In this document: in pieces, positions 28,577-38,284 of the stretch | Numbering within the stretch: position 1 is the first letter of the stretch | Layout: each line of letters starts with the position of its first letter | Assembly: GCA_963834855.1 (NCBI GenBank) | Contig: CAWIDH010000009.1 | Span: 1 to 64,000 of the forward strand | Direction of reading: 5' to 3' | Length of the DNA: 64,000 nucleotides | Origin: DATJKD01 sp963834855 | GTDB lineage: Bacteria > Pseudomonadota > Gammaproteobacteria > Steroidobacterales > Steroidobacteraceae | Position numbers and translations under genes: made by a program | The notes under the pieces: generated by a model | Databases searched by the model: none | What the model saw: only the letters and a program-made list of their open reading frames with translations | Told to the model about the DNA's origin: nothing

Positions 28577-29954
28577 TCAATTCTGCCAGGTGCGTGCGTG
28601 GGCAACCGCGCGGCCGTATCCGTCGAGACCGCGCCAGAACACGAACGCCGCAAGTGGCGCGAGCACCGCGTGCATCGTGGCGATCGAGTAGCGCAGCTTC
28701 ATCTCGTCCTGGAACACGTAATCGGTCAGCAGCGCGACCACCGTCGGGGCGATCCCGAATCCGATCATGGTGAACAGGAACAGGAACAGCGCGGTGACCT
28801 GGCCGCGCATCTCGTTCGGGACGATGACCTGCAGCGCCGCGTTCTGCGGTCCGACGCCGACCAGGATCAGCACCGAGTTGAGGCTCCAGGCGGCGAGCGC
28901 CAGATACGGGCTCGGCATCAGCGCGTAAGCGATCGCAAACGGCATGTGCGCGAGCGCCGCGACGAGGACGACGCGCAGGTTGGCGTCGTCCCGCCCCTCG
29001 CGCGCCCAGCGCTCCGCGAGCCAGCCCCCGAATGCCAGGCCGAAGGGTGCGATGAGCAGGTACACGAAGCCCTGGATGATGCCGTACTGCGCGGGACCCC
29101 AGCCGTAGGTCCGCTCGTAGAACGGCGCGGCCCACAGCAGCGTGCCCAATGCCAGCGAATTGCACGCCAGCCCGAGGAACATCGGCCCGAAGGCCGCCCG
29201 CTCGCGCCAGAGATGTGCGAACACGGCGCGGACGGCGCAGCGCGATGAGTTCGGCGCCCGCGGCCAGTGCGCGGCCGCGCCGCGGCGGCTCGTAGACCGT
29301 CGTCAGCATCAGGAGCCCCAGCACCAGGTCCGGAATCGCCATGACCAGGAACACGAGCTGCCAGGGCTTCACGGCGCCGATCAGCGGCAGCGTCGGATTG
29401 CCCATCTGAGCCAGCGCGGCGATCAGGGCTCCCCCAAGCAGCAGCGCAATGCCGTTTCCCGAGGTGAAGCCGAAATTCATGAAGGCGATCGCCTTCGGAA
29501 GCTTGGCCGGCGGGAAGTAGTCCGCGAGGATCGAGTACGTCGCCGGCCCGTTGCCGGCGCCGCCGATCCCGGAGAACAGGCGCGCGGCAAAGAGCTGCCA
29601 GAAGCCGTTCGCGAGGCCTGTGAGCGCGCTGCCGACGCCGATCGTCAGCAGGCCGACCCCGATTATCAGCCGGCGACTCATCCGGTCGACGAGACGCGAG
29701 ATCGGCAGGCTCGCGACGGCGGTGAAGGCGGCAGACGCGAATCCGACGATGAGGCTGACCTGCGTGTCGGTGAGCGCGAGATCGACCTTGATCGACTGCA
29801 TCAGCAGCCCCGTGAGATTGATGCTGCCGAAGATGGTCATGACCGTAAGGCCGAAGATCGTCACGCCGTACCACGCACGGCGCGAGCTCGGCCAGGGCTG
29901 TTGCGCCGCGGCCGCCGACATGGGATCGTCCGGCATTACCGCGCTGTCGTTCAC
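28577..29954 (-). CDS. MFS transporter, frameshifted
   Basis: Inner-membrane carrier of about 459 residues. The first six helices read from a GTG at 29954, with a conserved loop SRLVDRMSRRL between helices 2 and 3. The frame changes near 29235; the second half (FAHLWRERAAFGPMFLGLAC to ARTWQN) reads to the stop at 28577. It is the first gene of the unit containing the lignostilbene dioxygenase and LigD-like genes, so uptake of an aromatic dimer or stilbene is a reasonable guess. A divergent MarR gene lies 190 bases upstream. Confidence 0.8.
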
Positions 29955-29965
29955 GTGGGTTCCCG

Positions 29966-29986
29966 CATGCAGACTTCGCCTGCATG
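29966..29986. promoter_or_regulatory. Palindrome, candidate MarR operator
   Basis: CATGCAG and its complement CTGCATG are separated by seven bases, 12 bases upstream of the MFS start and within the divergent MFS/MarR intergenic region. Size and symmetry fit a MarR dimer site. No binding evidence. Confidence 0.4.
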
Positions 29987-30144
29987 GTACCGAGACGGCC
30001 GCGCGATCGTACTTCGCTCACGGTCGAATTTCTGTTCGCGCTCGTCCGCATGGCTTTCCCCGCCGCGGCCGAGCATGTCGAGCAGGCGCGGCACCACGGC
30101 CCGGAGCGTAAACACCGATCGGGTGACCGCCGCCATCGAAAAGA

Positions 30145-30661
30145 ATGCGGAACCGTGCATTGACCAGCTCACGAGCCGAATCGGCCGCTGTCACACCCGC
30201 CCTCGACGGCTACGAGCGTCCCGGCACGGACGGCCTCGACGTCGGCATGCTGAACGCGAGCATCGGGTACATGCTGCGCCGCGCGCAGCTTGCGGTATTC
30301 GCAGACTTCGGCGCGGCGCTCGCGGAGCTGCAGCTGCGACCCGGTCAGTTTGCGGCGCTCATCGTCATCGACTGCAATCGCGGCGTGACGCAGTCGCGAG
30401 GTCTGCGAAACGCTCGGCATCTGGCGCGCAAATTTCGTCGCGGTGATCGACGATCTCGAAAGGCGCGGTCTCGCGCGGCGCGTGTCGTCGACCGCCGACC
30501 GGCGCTCGAAGGCGCTGACACTGACGGCCGCCGGTCAACGGGTGCTGGAGCGCGCCACGGCGCTGCAGCGTGCGCACGAAACACGCGTCTGCCGGCGGCT
30601 CGGGCCCGGCGGCCGCGAGCAGCTGCTGCGGCTGCTCGGCCGGCTCGCGAACGGCAGCTGA
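30145..30661 (+). CDS. MarR family regulator, frameshifted
   Basis: About 172 residues. The winged HTH reads LRPGQFAALIVIDCNRGVTQS in the first frame; after a one-base change near 30405 it continues EVCETLGIWRANFVAVIDDLERRGL and SSTADRRSKALTLTAAG to the stop at 30661. It is related to the MarR protein at 57081-57557. MarR repressors such as CouR and FerC respond to hydroxycinnamoyl-CoA thioesters; the next gene encodes a hydratase/dehydrogenase for acyl-CoA, so a similar logic is likely here. The target may be either side of the divergent promoter. Confidence 0.78.
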
Positions 30662-30683
30662 GCGGCCCCCGCACGACGAGCCG

Positions 30684-32811
30684 ATGACGACCGCGTCCGC
30701 CACCGTCGAGTACGCCGAGCGCATCGCCGTCGTCACGGTCAGTAATCCGCCGGTCAACACCATCAGCAGCGCCGTGCGCGACGAGCTACACCGCGCGCTC
30801 GACGGGCTCGAGTCGCGGGCGGGCTTGAGCGCTGTCGTGCTGATGTGCTCGGGCAGCACCTTCTTCTCCGGCGCCGACATCTCGGAGTTCTCGGGTCCGC
30901 CGCAGGAGGAGGCGTACCGGGCGCTCTTCAGGCGCCTCGAGGGGCTGCCGGTTCCGGTGGTCGCGGCGATGCACGGCACCGTGCTCGGCGGCGGGCTCGA
31001 GATCGCGCTCGCCTGTCACTACCGGATCGCGCGGCCCGGCACGCGTTTCGGACTCCCCGAGATCACGCTCGGCGTCATCCCGGGCGCGGGCGGGACACAA
31101 CGCATGCCGCGCCTGATCGGCGTCGAGAAGACGCTGGACCTGGTCCTCAGCCGCGAAGCCCGTCGACGCCGCGACGGCCAGGGAGCTCGGCTTCCTCGAC
31201 GAGGTGGTCGATGGCGAGCTCCGCGCCGCGGCGATCGACTACGCCAGCGGGCTCATCGCCGCCGGCCGCGGTCCGCGCCGCACCTCCGAGCGCACGGTCG
31301 ATCCGGCGAGCGCGACGGCGGAAGTCATCGAGCGCTGCCGCAAGCGCGCGGCGCAGCAGTACCCGAACCGGCGCGCGCCGCTGACGGCGATCGAGGCGGT
31401 CGCTGCCGCCGCGCGCCTGCCGCTCGAGGACGGGCTCGTGTACGAGACCCGGCTCGCGAACGAGGCCAAGGCGACCGACGAGGCGCGGGCACTGGTGCAC
31501 GTGTTCTTCGCGGAACGCGCGACGCGCAAGGTTCCCGATCTGCCGCCCGGCACGACGCCGCGGCCGGTGCGGTCCGGGGCCGTCGTCGGCTCGGGCACGA
31601 TGGGCGGTGGGATCGCGATCTGTTTCGCGAACGCCGGTCTGCCGGTCACGGTGCTCGACGCGAGCCGCGAGGCGCTCGACCGAGGGCTCGCGGTCGTCGA
31701 ACGCAGCTACGATTCGATGGTGAAGCGCGGGCGCGTGAGTTCGGAGGAGAAGGACCGGCGCCTTGCGCTGATACGAGGGACGCTCGAGTATGCGGACCTC
31801 GCCGATGCGGACGTGATCATCGAGGCCGTACCCGAGCGGATGGACCTCAAGAAAGAGGTCTTCTCGCGGCTCGACATCGTCGCGAAGCCCGGTGCGGTGC
31901 TGGCCACGAACACCTCTACGCTCGACATCGACGAGATCGCGACCGCCGTCAAACGGCCCGCCGACGTGATCGGGCTGCACTTCTTCTCGCCGGCGAACGT
32001 GATGCCGCTGCTCGAAGTCGTGCGCACGGCGAGCAGCTCGGCGCAGACCATCCTGACAGCGATGGAGCTCGCGCGCCCGCTGCGCAAGACGCCCGTGCTC
32101 GCGCGCGTCTGCTACGGCTTCATCGGCAACCGGATGATGGAAGGCTACGCGCGCGAGGCGCAGCGGATCGTGCTGGAGGGGGCGACACCGCGCCGCGTCG
32201 ATGCCGTGCTCGAGGACTTCGGGATGGCGATGGGCATCCTTGGCGTCTTCGACATGGCGGGCATCGACGTCGGCGTCAACGTGCACCGCTCGAACGCCAG
32301 CCGCTATCCACCGGACCCGACCTACTACCAGGCGGATGTGGCTTTGCACGACGCGGGGCGCCTCGGTCAGAAGAACGGCCGGGGTTACTATCGCTACGAG
32401 CCCGGGGACCGGACGCGTCACGACGACGCGGAGGCGATCGCGATCCTGCGCGCGACGGCGAAGCGGCTGGGCGTCGAGCCGCGGGAGCACACCGACCAGG
32501 AAATCCTCGAGCGATGCCTGTATCCGCTGATCAACGAGGGCATCCGAATCCTGGAAGAAGGTGTGGCGATGCGCGCCGGCGACGTCGACGTGGTGTGGAC
32601 GTCGGGCTACGGCTTCCCCCGGTATCGCGGCGGGCCGCTTTTCCACGCCGACCTCATCGGCCTCGGGAAGGTGTACGAGGGGATCATGAAATACCGCGGA
32701 ATCTTCGGACCGATGCACTGGGAGCCCGCGCCGCTCCTGACGCGGCTGGCGGGGGAGGGCCGCACGCTCGCAGAATGGGACGCCGAGCGCGTCGAGCACG
32801 GAGGGGCGCCG
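30684..32811 (+). CDS. Enoyl-CoA hydratase/3-hydroxyacyl-CoA dehydrogenase (FadB/FadJ-like), frameshifted
   Basis: Bifunctional beta-oxidation enzyme, about 709 residues, the normal length of FadB-like fusions. The crotonase part has the oxyanion segments GADISEF and HGTVLGGGLEIALACHYRIA and the glutamates in GLPEITLGVIPGAGG. The NAD domain begins GSGTMGGGIAICFANAG; the dehydrogenase helical domains contain HFFSPANVMPLLEV and GFIGNRMM. One frame change lies near 31160. No stop codon separates it from the next gene: the frame runs on into MNVRDLVAID, where GGAGGGG precedes an ATG at 32812. I treat them as two genes. It may hydrate and oxidise hydroxycinnamoyl-CoA side chains. Confidence 0.85.
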
Positions 32812-33679
32812 ATGAACGTCAGGGACCTGGTCGCAATCGACGTCCACACGCACGCGGAGGTGTCCTGCCGGCAGCCGCCGGACGAGGTGTGGCAGGAGTA
32901 CGAGGCGGCCGCGAGCCGGTACTTCAAGGCGCGGCAAGCGCCCGACGATCGCCGAGACCGTCGCGTACTACCGCGAGCGCCGCATCGGGCTCGTGATGTT
33001 CACGGTCGACACCGAGCACGAGATGGGCGTGCGCCGCATCGCGAACCAGGAGGTCATCGACGCGGCGCGCGAGAACAGCGACATCATGGTCGCCTTCGCA
33101 AGCGTCGACCCGCACAAGGGCAGGCTCGGCGTGCGCGAGGCTCGCCAGCTGATCGCGGACGGAGGGATCCGCGGCTTCAAGTTCCACCCGACCTGCCAGG
33201 GATTCTTTCCGAACGACCGGATGGCCTACGGGCTGTACGAGGTCATCGCCGAGCACCGGCTGCCCGCGATCTTCCACAGCGGGCACTCCGGGATCGGCAC
33301 CGGGATGCCGGGCGGCGGGGGCCTGAGGCTCAAGTATTCGAACCCGATGCACCTCGACGACGTCGCGGCGGATTTCCCCGACATGAAGATCATCATCGCG
33401 CACCCGTCGTGGCCGTGGCAGGACGAGGCGCTCTCGGTGTGCATGCACAAGCAGAACGTCTACATCGATCTCTCGGGCTGGTCGCCGAAGTACTTCCCGC
33501 CGCAGCTCGTGCAGTACGCGAACACGCAGCTCAAGCGCCGCATGCTGTTCGGCTCGGACTTTCCGCTGATCACACCCGACCGGTGGATCAAGGATTTCCG
33601 CGAGGCAGGGTTCAAGCCCGAGGTCCACGACCTCATTCTCAAGGAGAACGCGATCGAGCTGCTCGGGCTCGCGCCCTGA
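32812..33679 (+). CDS. Amidohydrolase (amidohydrolase_2), CouO-like candidate, frameshifted
   Basis: About 289 residues: the DVHTHAE zinc motif near residue 10, FKFHPTCQGFFPN, HSGHSG, IIAHPSWPW and the catalytic Asp in FGSDFPLITPDRW. One frame change near 32940 splits it; joining KAR to RPTIAETVAYYRERR restores the family sequence. In Rhodococcus jostii the amidohydrolase CouO cleaves a 3-ketoacyl-CoA aromatic intermediate to a benzoate and acetyl-CoA. Its position directly after a hydratase/dehydrogenase makes an equivalent step attractive, but this is inference from neighbours. Translation may be coupled or fused to the gene before. Confidence 0.75.
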
Positions 33680-33696
33680 CGCCTGCGTCAGGTTCC

Positions 33697-34155
33697 CTAG
33701 AACATGGTGTTCTGGTTGTTCGCCTTCTCGGGCACCGGTTGCACCACGTCCCAGTGCTCGACCACCTTGCCGTTCTCGAGCCGGAAGATGTCGATCACGG
33801 CCGAGCCGCGGTCGGCGGGGTCGTCGGGTTTCGCCCGTGCATGGCAGTGGACGATGACGTAATCGCCGTCCGCGAATACCCGCTTGAACTCGGTGCGGAA
33901 GTTGGGAATGTTCTGCTTTGCAAAAGCAAGGAAGTTCTTCAGACCCTCCGGCCCGTCGGCGGCCAGCGGGTTGTGCTGGATGTACTTGTCGCCGAGGTGC
34001 ACCGAGGCGGCCTCGAAGTCCTTCTGATTGATGGCCTTGTCGTAGAAGTCGAGCACGATCTTCTTGTTCGCCTCTTCCTGGGCATCGGACCCCTGCGCCG
34101 GCACAGGAGGCAACGCGAGCAGCGCGATTGCATAGAGCAGGATGCGTGGGTTCAT
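33697..34155 (-). CDS. Exported SnoaL/NTF2-like protein
   Basis: 152 residues. A signal peptide of about 22 residues (ILLYAIALLALPPVPAQG) is followed by a single SnoaL-like NTF2-fold domain: VLDFYDKAINQKDFEA, HLGDKYIQHNPLAADGPEG and VIDIFRLENGKVVEHWDVVQ. The YIQHNP and EHWD segments are typical of predicted SnoaL-like polyketide-cyclase relatives found widely in proteobacteria. GGAGA precedes the ATG. It is convergent with the amidohydrolase gene, 17 bases apart. The reaction is not known; periplasmic location is predicted. Confidence 0.8.
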   Translation of the reverse strand: MNPRILLYAIALLALPPVPAQGSDAQEEANKKIVLDFYDKAINQKDFEAASVHLGDKYIQHNPLAADGPEGLKNFLAFAKQNIPNFRTEFKRVFADGDYVIVHCHARAKPDDPADRGSAVIDIFRLENGKVVEHWDVVQPVPEKANNQNTMF

Positions 34156-34328
34156 CGACGTCTCCTTGCGGTTGTTCTTCGTTCACCCGGGACGAGGGCC
34201 GAACATGGCGGAATATAGCCGGCCAGGATGATGACTGGTAGAGATCCGGGCCGCGGCCAATTTCGCTGACAGTCGAGCCACGGCGCCGCGAGCGTACTAA
34301 GAAGACGCGCGACTGACCGGAGGTCGAT

Positions 34329-35633
34329 GTGGCGGCGCAGGTGTTCTACGGCTGGAGGCTGCTGGGCGCGTTCTGGCTCATCGCCGTCATCAACCTGGCG
34401 TTTCCGGCTTACGGCTCCGCGGTGCTCAATGCCGCGATGGCCACGGAGCTCGGCTTCGACCGCCAGGCGCTCGGCACGATGGTCGCGGTCTACCTCGCCA
34501 TGTCCGGACTGCCCGGCCCGCTCGTGGCGGCCAGTGTCAACCGCATCGGCGTCCGCTGGACGCTGGTGATCGGGAGCGTCTTCGTGATCGCCGGCTCGGT
34601 GATGCTGGCGACCATCGTGGACAACGCCCTGCTCGCGATACTCGCCTTTGGCCTGCTCGTCGGAATCGGGGTCGCCACGGGCGCGATCATCGCGGCGCAG
34701 GCCGGCGTGGCGCGCTGGTTCGTGCGCAGGCGCGCGCTTGCGTTCTCGCTCCTTTACTCGGCCGGTGCGATCGGCGGGTTCATCGCGCCGCCGATTCTCT
34801 CAGCGATTGCGACCGCCGGTCCCGGTTACTGGCGCCTCGGCTGGTGGCTGATCGCGGCGCTCTCGGTCGTCGCGGCGCTGATCGCGATTGCCACGGTGCG
34901 CGAGCATCCGGCCGACCTGGGTCAGGCGCCCGACGGCGCCGCGGGAAACGCGGCGTCGGGCGCCCCGGGGGTGGCCGTCGCTGCGGCGCGCATCCCGGCA
35001 TTCGTCACCCGCACGGACTGGACCTACCGCGAGGCGCTGCGCGGACCGTATTTCTGGACGATGATCACGCCCTTCATCGGTGTCAGCGCCGGCTTCGCCT
35101 TGTTTCTCGGCCACGGCATCGTGCATCTCCGCGACCTCGGCCACTCCATCCAGGTCGGCGCCTGGGCGATCGGCACGATGACCATCAGCGGGCTGATCGC
35201 CAAGGCCGTGCTGGCGGTCCTCGGTGACCGCCTCGATCCACGCTTCCTCTGGGCGATCTTCTGCGCTGCGTTCGGAGTCGGGATGTTGATCCTGGTCGAC
35301 GCACGAGCGCCCGCCGCGGTCACCGCCGCCGCGGTCTGCTTAGGGATTGGCTTCGGCGGCGGCATCGTCGCGATGATGGCGACGCTCTCCAACTATTATG
35401 GAACCAAGGCTTTTGCGTCGCTCTCCGGGCTCGCGATAGCGATCAATACCGGGATCAGCTCGCTGGCGCCGATCATCGCCGGGCGCATGTACGACCTGGG
35501 GCTCGGCTACAGCAACGCGTTCTACCTGATCGCCGCGTGGTGTATCGCGGGCGGCGCGCTGCTCGCGCTGATGAAGCGGCCCCGGCATGCGGCGACCGTG
35601 AGCCCCGCGACGATGCCGGGGAGCGGCGTGTGA
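34329..35633 (+). CDS. MFS transporter (oxalate/formate antiporter-like or MCT-like)
   Basis: 434-residue, twelve-helix carrier beginning YGWRLLGAFWLIAVINLAFPAYG, the usual opening of OFA/MCT-like MFS proteins. The start is GTG at 34329 with GGAGG five bases upstream (an overlapping ATG at 34327 is out of frame). Its stop lies in a 20-bp tandem duplication that also contains the start of the next gene, so it is translationally linked to the acyl-CoA ligase. Likely substrate: an organic or aromatic acid used by that ligase. Intact. Confidence 0.85.
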   Translation: MAAQVFYGWRLLGAFWLIAVINLAFPAYGSAVLNAAMATELGFDRQALGTMVAVYLAMSGLPGPLVAASVNRIGVRWTLVIGSVFVIAGSVMLATIVDNALLAILAFGLLVGIGVATGAIIAAQAGVARWFVRRRALAFSLLYSAGAIGGFIAPPILSAIATAGPGYWRLGWWLIAALSVVAALIAIATVREHPADLGQAPDGAAGNAASGAPGVAVAAARIPAFVTRTDWTYREALRGPYFWTMITPFIGVSAGFALFLGHGIVHLRDLGHSIQVGAWAIGTMTISGLIAKAVLAVLGDRLDPRFLWAIFCAAFGVGMLILVDARAPAAVTAAAVCLGIGFGGGIVAMMATLSNYYGTKAFASLSGLAIAINTGISSLAPIIAGRMYDLGLGYSNAFYLIAAWCIAGGALLALMKRPRHAATVSPATMPGSGV

Positions 35634-35659
35634 TAGCCGGGAGCGGCGTGTGATAGCCG
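35619..35659 (+). repeat. 20-bp tandem duplication at a gene junction
   Basis: GAGCGGCGTGTGATAGCCGG at 35621-35640 is repeated at once at 35641-35659. The unit carries the MFS stop overlapped with a GTG start. The first copy's GTG leads to a stop after seven codons; the second opens the ligase frame. The duplication thus moved the ligase start 20 bases away from the upstream stop. Confidence 0.75.
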
Positions 35660-37642
35660 AGGGTGACCTGCTCTGGCAACCCGACGCAGCGCGCATCGAG
35701 CGCGCGCACCTGACGCGATTCATGGGCTGGCTCGACCGCGAGCGGGGCCGTCGCTTCGACGACTACGCCTCTCTCTGGCGCTGGTCGGTGCAGGACCTCG
35801 AGGGGTTCTGGAGCGCGCTGTGGGAGTACTTCGGCATACGCGCGAGCGTGCCGCCCGCGCGCGCGCTGGGCCGGCGGACGATGCCGGGCGCGGAATGGTT
35901 CCCGGGCGCGCGGCTCAACTACGCGGAGAACGTGCTCAGCCACGCGCGTCCCGGCGCGGAGGCGCTCGTCTACCTGAGCGAAGGGAGGGCGCCGGCCAGC
36001 CTGTCGTGGGATGAGCTGACCGCGCGCGTCCGGCGAGTGGCGGCGGCGCTGCGACGACTCGGGATCGTCAAGGGCGACCGGGTGGTCGGCTGCCTGCCGA
36101 ACACGCCGGATGCCGTCGTCGCGATGCTCGCGACGACCAGCATCGGCGCGATCTGGTCGGGGTGCGGCCCGGACTTCGGCGCGCGCGGCGTGCTCGACCG
36201 TTTCTCGCAGCTCACGCCGAAGCTCATGTTCTGCGTCGACGGCTACCGCTACGGCGGCAAGCCGTTTCCGCGTCGCGCGGAGATGCAGGGCATCGCTGCC
36301 GGACTGCCGACGCTCGAGCACGTCGTGCTGGTACCGTACCTCGACCCGGAGGACCGGCGACCGCTGCGCGCGGGTTCGCTGCTCTGGGAGCAGCTCGCCG
36401 CTGCCGACGACGCGCCTGCGGAAGCGTTCAGCGTTCGAGCAGGTTGCGCCGGACCATCCGCTCTGGATCCTGTTCTCGTCGGGAACGACCGGGCTGCCAA
36501 AGCCGATCGTGCACGGCCACGCCGGCATCACGATCGAGCAGATGAAGAACGTGCAGTTCCACATGGACGTACAGCCCGGCCAGCGGATGTTCTTCTTCAC
36601 GACGACGGGCTGGATGATGTGGAACTTCCTCGTCAGCGCGCCGCTCTCCGGCGTGATACCGGTGCTGTACGACGGCAGCCCGACCTGGCCCGGGCCGGAC
36701 GCGCTGTGGCGCATGGCGGAGGAGACGGGCATCAGCTTCTTCGGCGCGAGCCCGACCTACCAGCAGCTGCTCGCGCGAGAGGGAATCGTGCCCCGCGAGC
36801 GCTTCGACCTGTCGCGGCTCGAGTCCGTCACGCTCGCCGGTTCTCCCGTCACGCCGGAATGCATGCTCTGGTTCCACGAGAACGTGAAGCGCGACATGTG
36901 GGTGCAGTCCGGCAGCGGTGGAACGGATGTCTGCAGCGGGTTCTGCGGCGGTGTCGTGATCCAGCCGGTCTACGCCGGCGAGATCCAGGCGCCGCAGCTC
37001 GGAGTCGCGCTCGCCGCCTTCGATGCCGCCGGCAACAGCGTCGTCGACGAAGTCGGCGAGATGGTCATCACCGAGCCCATGCCGTCGATGCCCGTCTGCT
37101 TCTGGAACGATCCGGGTGATACCCGCTACCGGGAATCGTACTTCGAGGAGTATCCCGGCGTCTGGCGCCACGGCGACTTCTTCCGTATCAACGCGCGCGG
37201 TGGCTGCTTCGTGCTCGGCCGCTCGGATGCGACGCTCAACCGACACGGCGTACGCATCGGCACAGCGGAGATCTACCGCGGCCTCGCCGGGCTGCCCGAG
37301 GTCGAGGACGCGCTGGTGGTCAATCTCGATCTGCCCGGCGGGCGGTTCTTCATGCCGCTCTTCGTCAAGCTGCGCGACGGGCGGCGTCTCGACGACGGCA
37401 TCGAGCAGGCGATCCGCGAGCGGCTGCGCACCACGTACTCACCGCGTCACGTGCCGGATCGCATCATCCAGGTGCCTGCGATTCCGTACACGCTCACCGG
37501 CAAGAAGCTCGAGGTCCCGGTGCGCCGCATCCTCTCCGGCGTGCTGCCGGAGAAAGCCGCGAACCGCTCCGCGATGGCCGACCCCGCAGCGCTGGACTTC
37601 TTCATCGACTACGCGCGCTCGCAGCGGGATTACTCCCTCTAG
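35650..37642 (+). CDS. Acetoacetyl-CoA synthetase-like acyl-CoA ligase, frameshifted
   Basis: ANL-superfamily ligase of about 663 residues, the length of acetoacetyl-CoA synthetases (much longer than most aryl-CoA ligases). N-terminal DDYASLWRWSVQDLEGFW and GAEWFPGARLNYAEN are characteristic of that family. The AMP motif is SSGTTGLPKPIVHGHAG and the C-domain hinge TLNRHGVRIGTAEIYR; GKKLEVPVRRIL supplies the catalytic Lys. One frame change near 36430. It may activate acetoacetate, or a beta-keto or aryl acid fed to the neighbouring hydratase/dehydrogenase. Start GTG at 35650, coupled to the MFS gene. Confidence 0.83.
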
Positions 37643-37650
37643 ACTCGCAG

Positions 37651-37740
37651 CTGCTCGCCGACGCCCGGCCGCAGTGGCTCCTGCTCGCCGACGCCCGGCC
37701 GCAGTGGCTCGCTGCTCGCCGGCGCCCGGCCCGCGGTGTA
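37651..37740 (+). repeat. Tandem 30-base repeats (left flank of giant palindrome)
   Basis: A 30-base unit beginning CTGCTCGCCGACGCCCGGCC occurs at 37651-37680 and identically at 37681-37710, with a diverged third copy from about 37712 to 37740. Reverse-complement versions of the unit occur on the right flank around 38190-38275, for example GCCACCGCGGTCGGGCGGCG from 38221. Confidence 0.8.
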
Positions 37741-37744
37741 TCCC

Positions 37745-38184
37745 CAGCCGCTCACCACGCTCGAGGGTCGTTGCAGGGCTGAAGATTGGTGCCCCGCACG
37801 TCTTGTCGGCGCACGCCGAACGGTCGGCGGTATCGCGGAATCGTCGAGGCGACCTTCGCTCGGAGTGGTCCGCGACGTCTACCTGTGCGCACGGAAGCCT
37901 CGTCGCGGCTGGGATACACCGCGTCCAGACGCCGGCTCGTGACGCCAACTGCGGCATCAGTGCTGCCGTGCGGCCACTGCGGCCTCGGCGAGCCGGCGTT
38001 TGGACCGGGTGTCTCGTGGGCCGCGACGACGTCTGATCCGCCGCAGGTAGACGTCGCGGACCACTCTCGAGTCGATGACTCTGCGACGATTCCGCGATAC
38101 CACTGACGTTGCGGCGTGCTCCGACAGGACGTGCGGGGCACCCATCTTCAGCCCTGCAACGACCCTCGATCGTGGTCAGCGGCC
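37745..38184. repeat. Giant imperfect palindrome, about 195-base arms
   Basis: The left arm (37745-37939) is the inverted complement of the right arm (37989-38184), with roughly 49 bases between. Perfectly paired blocks include 26 bases (37761-37786 with 38144-38169), 22 bases (37864-37885 with 38044-38065) and 18 bases (37829-37846 with 38084-38101); the rest is mostly paired with scattered mismatches and small gaps. No transposase and no clear target duplication are seen. It could be a MITE-like element, a very long bidirectional terminator, or a structured RNA source. Function unknown. Confidence 0.85.
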
Positions 38185-38284
38185 CAGCGAGGCACCCGGG
38201 CCGAGCGCCGGCGAGTAGGGGCCACCGCGGTCGGGCGGCGGCGAGCAGCAGCCACCGGGTCGAGCGCCGGCGTGACTCTTGGGG

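Larger units (their letters stand above)
37643..38284. other. 642-base gene-free interval between convergent genes
   Basis: From the ligase stop to the dehydrogenase stop, no supportable gene is seen; short open frames on both strands arise from the repeats. The interval is almost wholly a symmetric structure: tandem 28-30-base units on the left, a long imperfect palindrome, and inverted versions of the same units on the right. Confidence 0.8.

Noticed and set aside
29966..29986. Intrinsic terminator at the MFS/MarR divergent region
   Set aside because: The short stem has no T-run and lies upstream of both genes, so an operator is the better reading.
31147..32937. 596-codon minus-strand open frame
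   Set aside because: Antisense to the FadB-like gene; composition and lack of motifs show a shadow.
37651..37740. Possible CRISPR array
   Set aside because: Units are directly abutting without spacers and no cas genes are present.
37439..38141. Short open frames on both strands inside the giant palindrome
   Set aside because: Each is mirrored by a similar one on the other strand because of the repeat; no ribosome site or family match.
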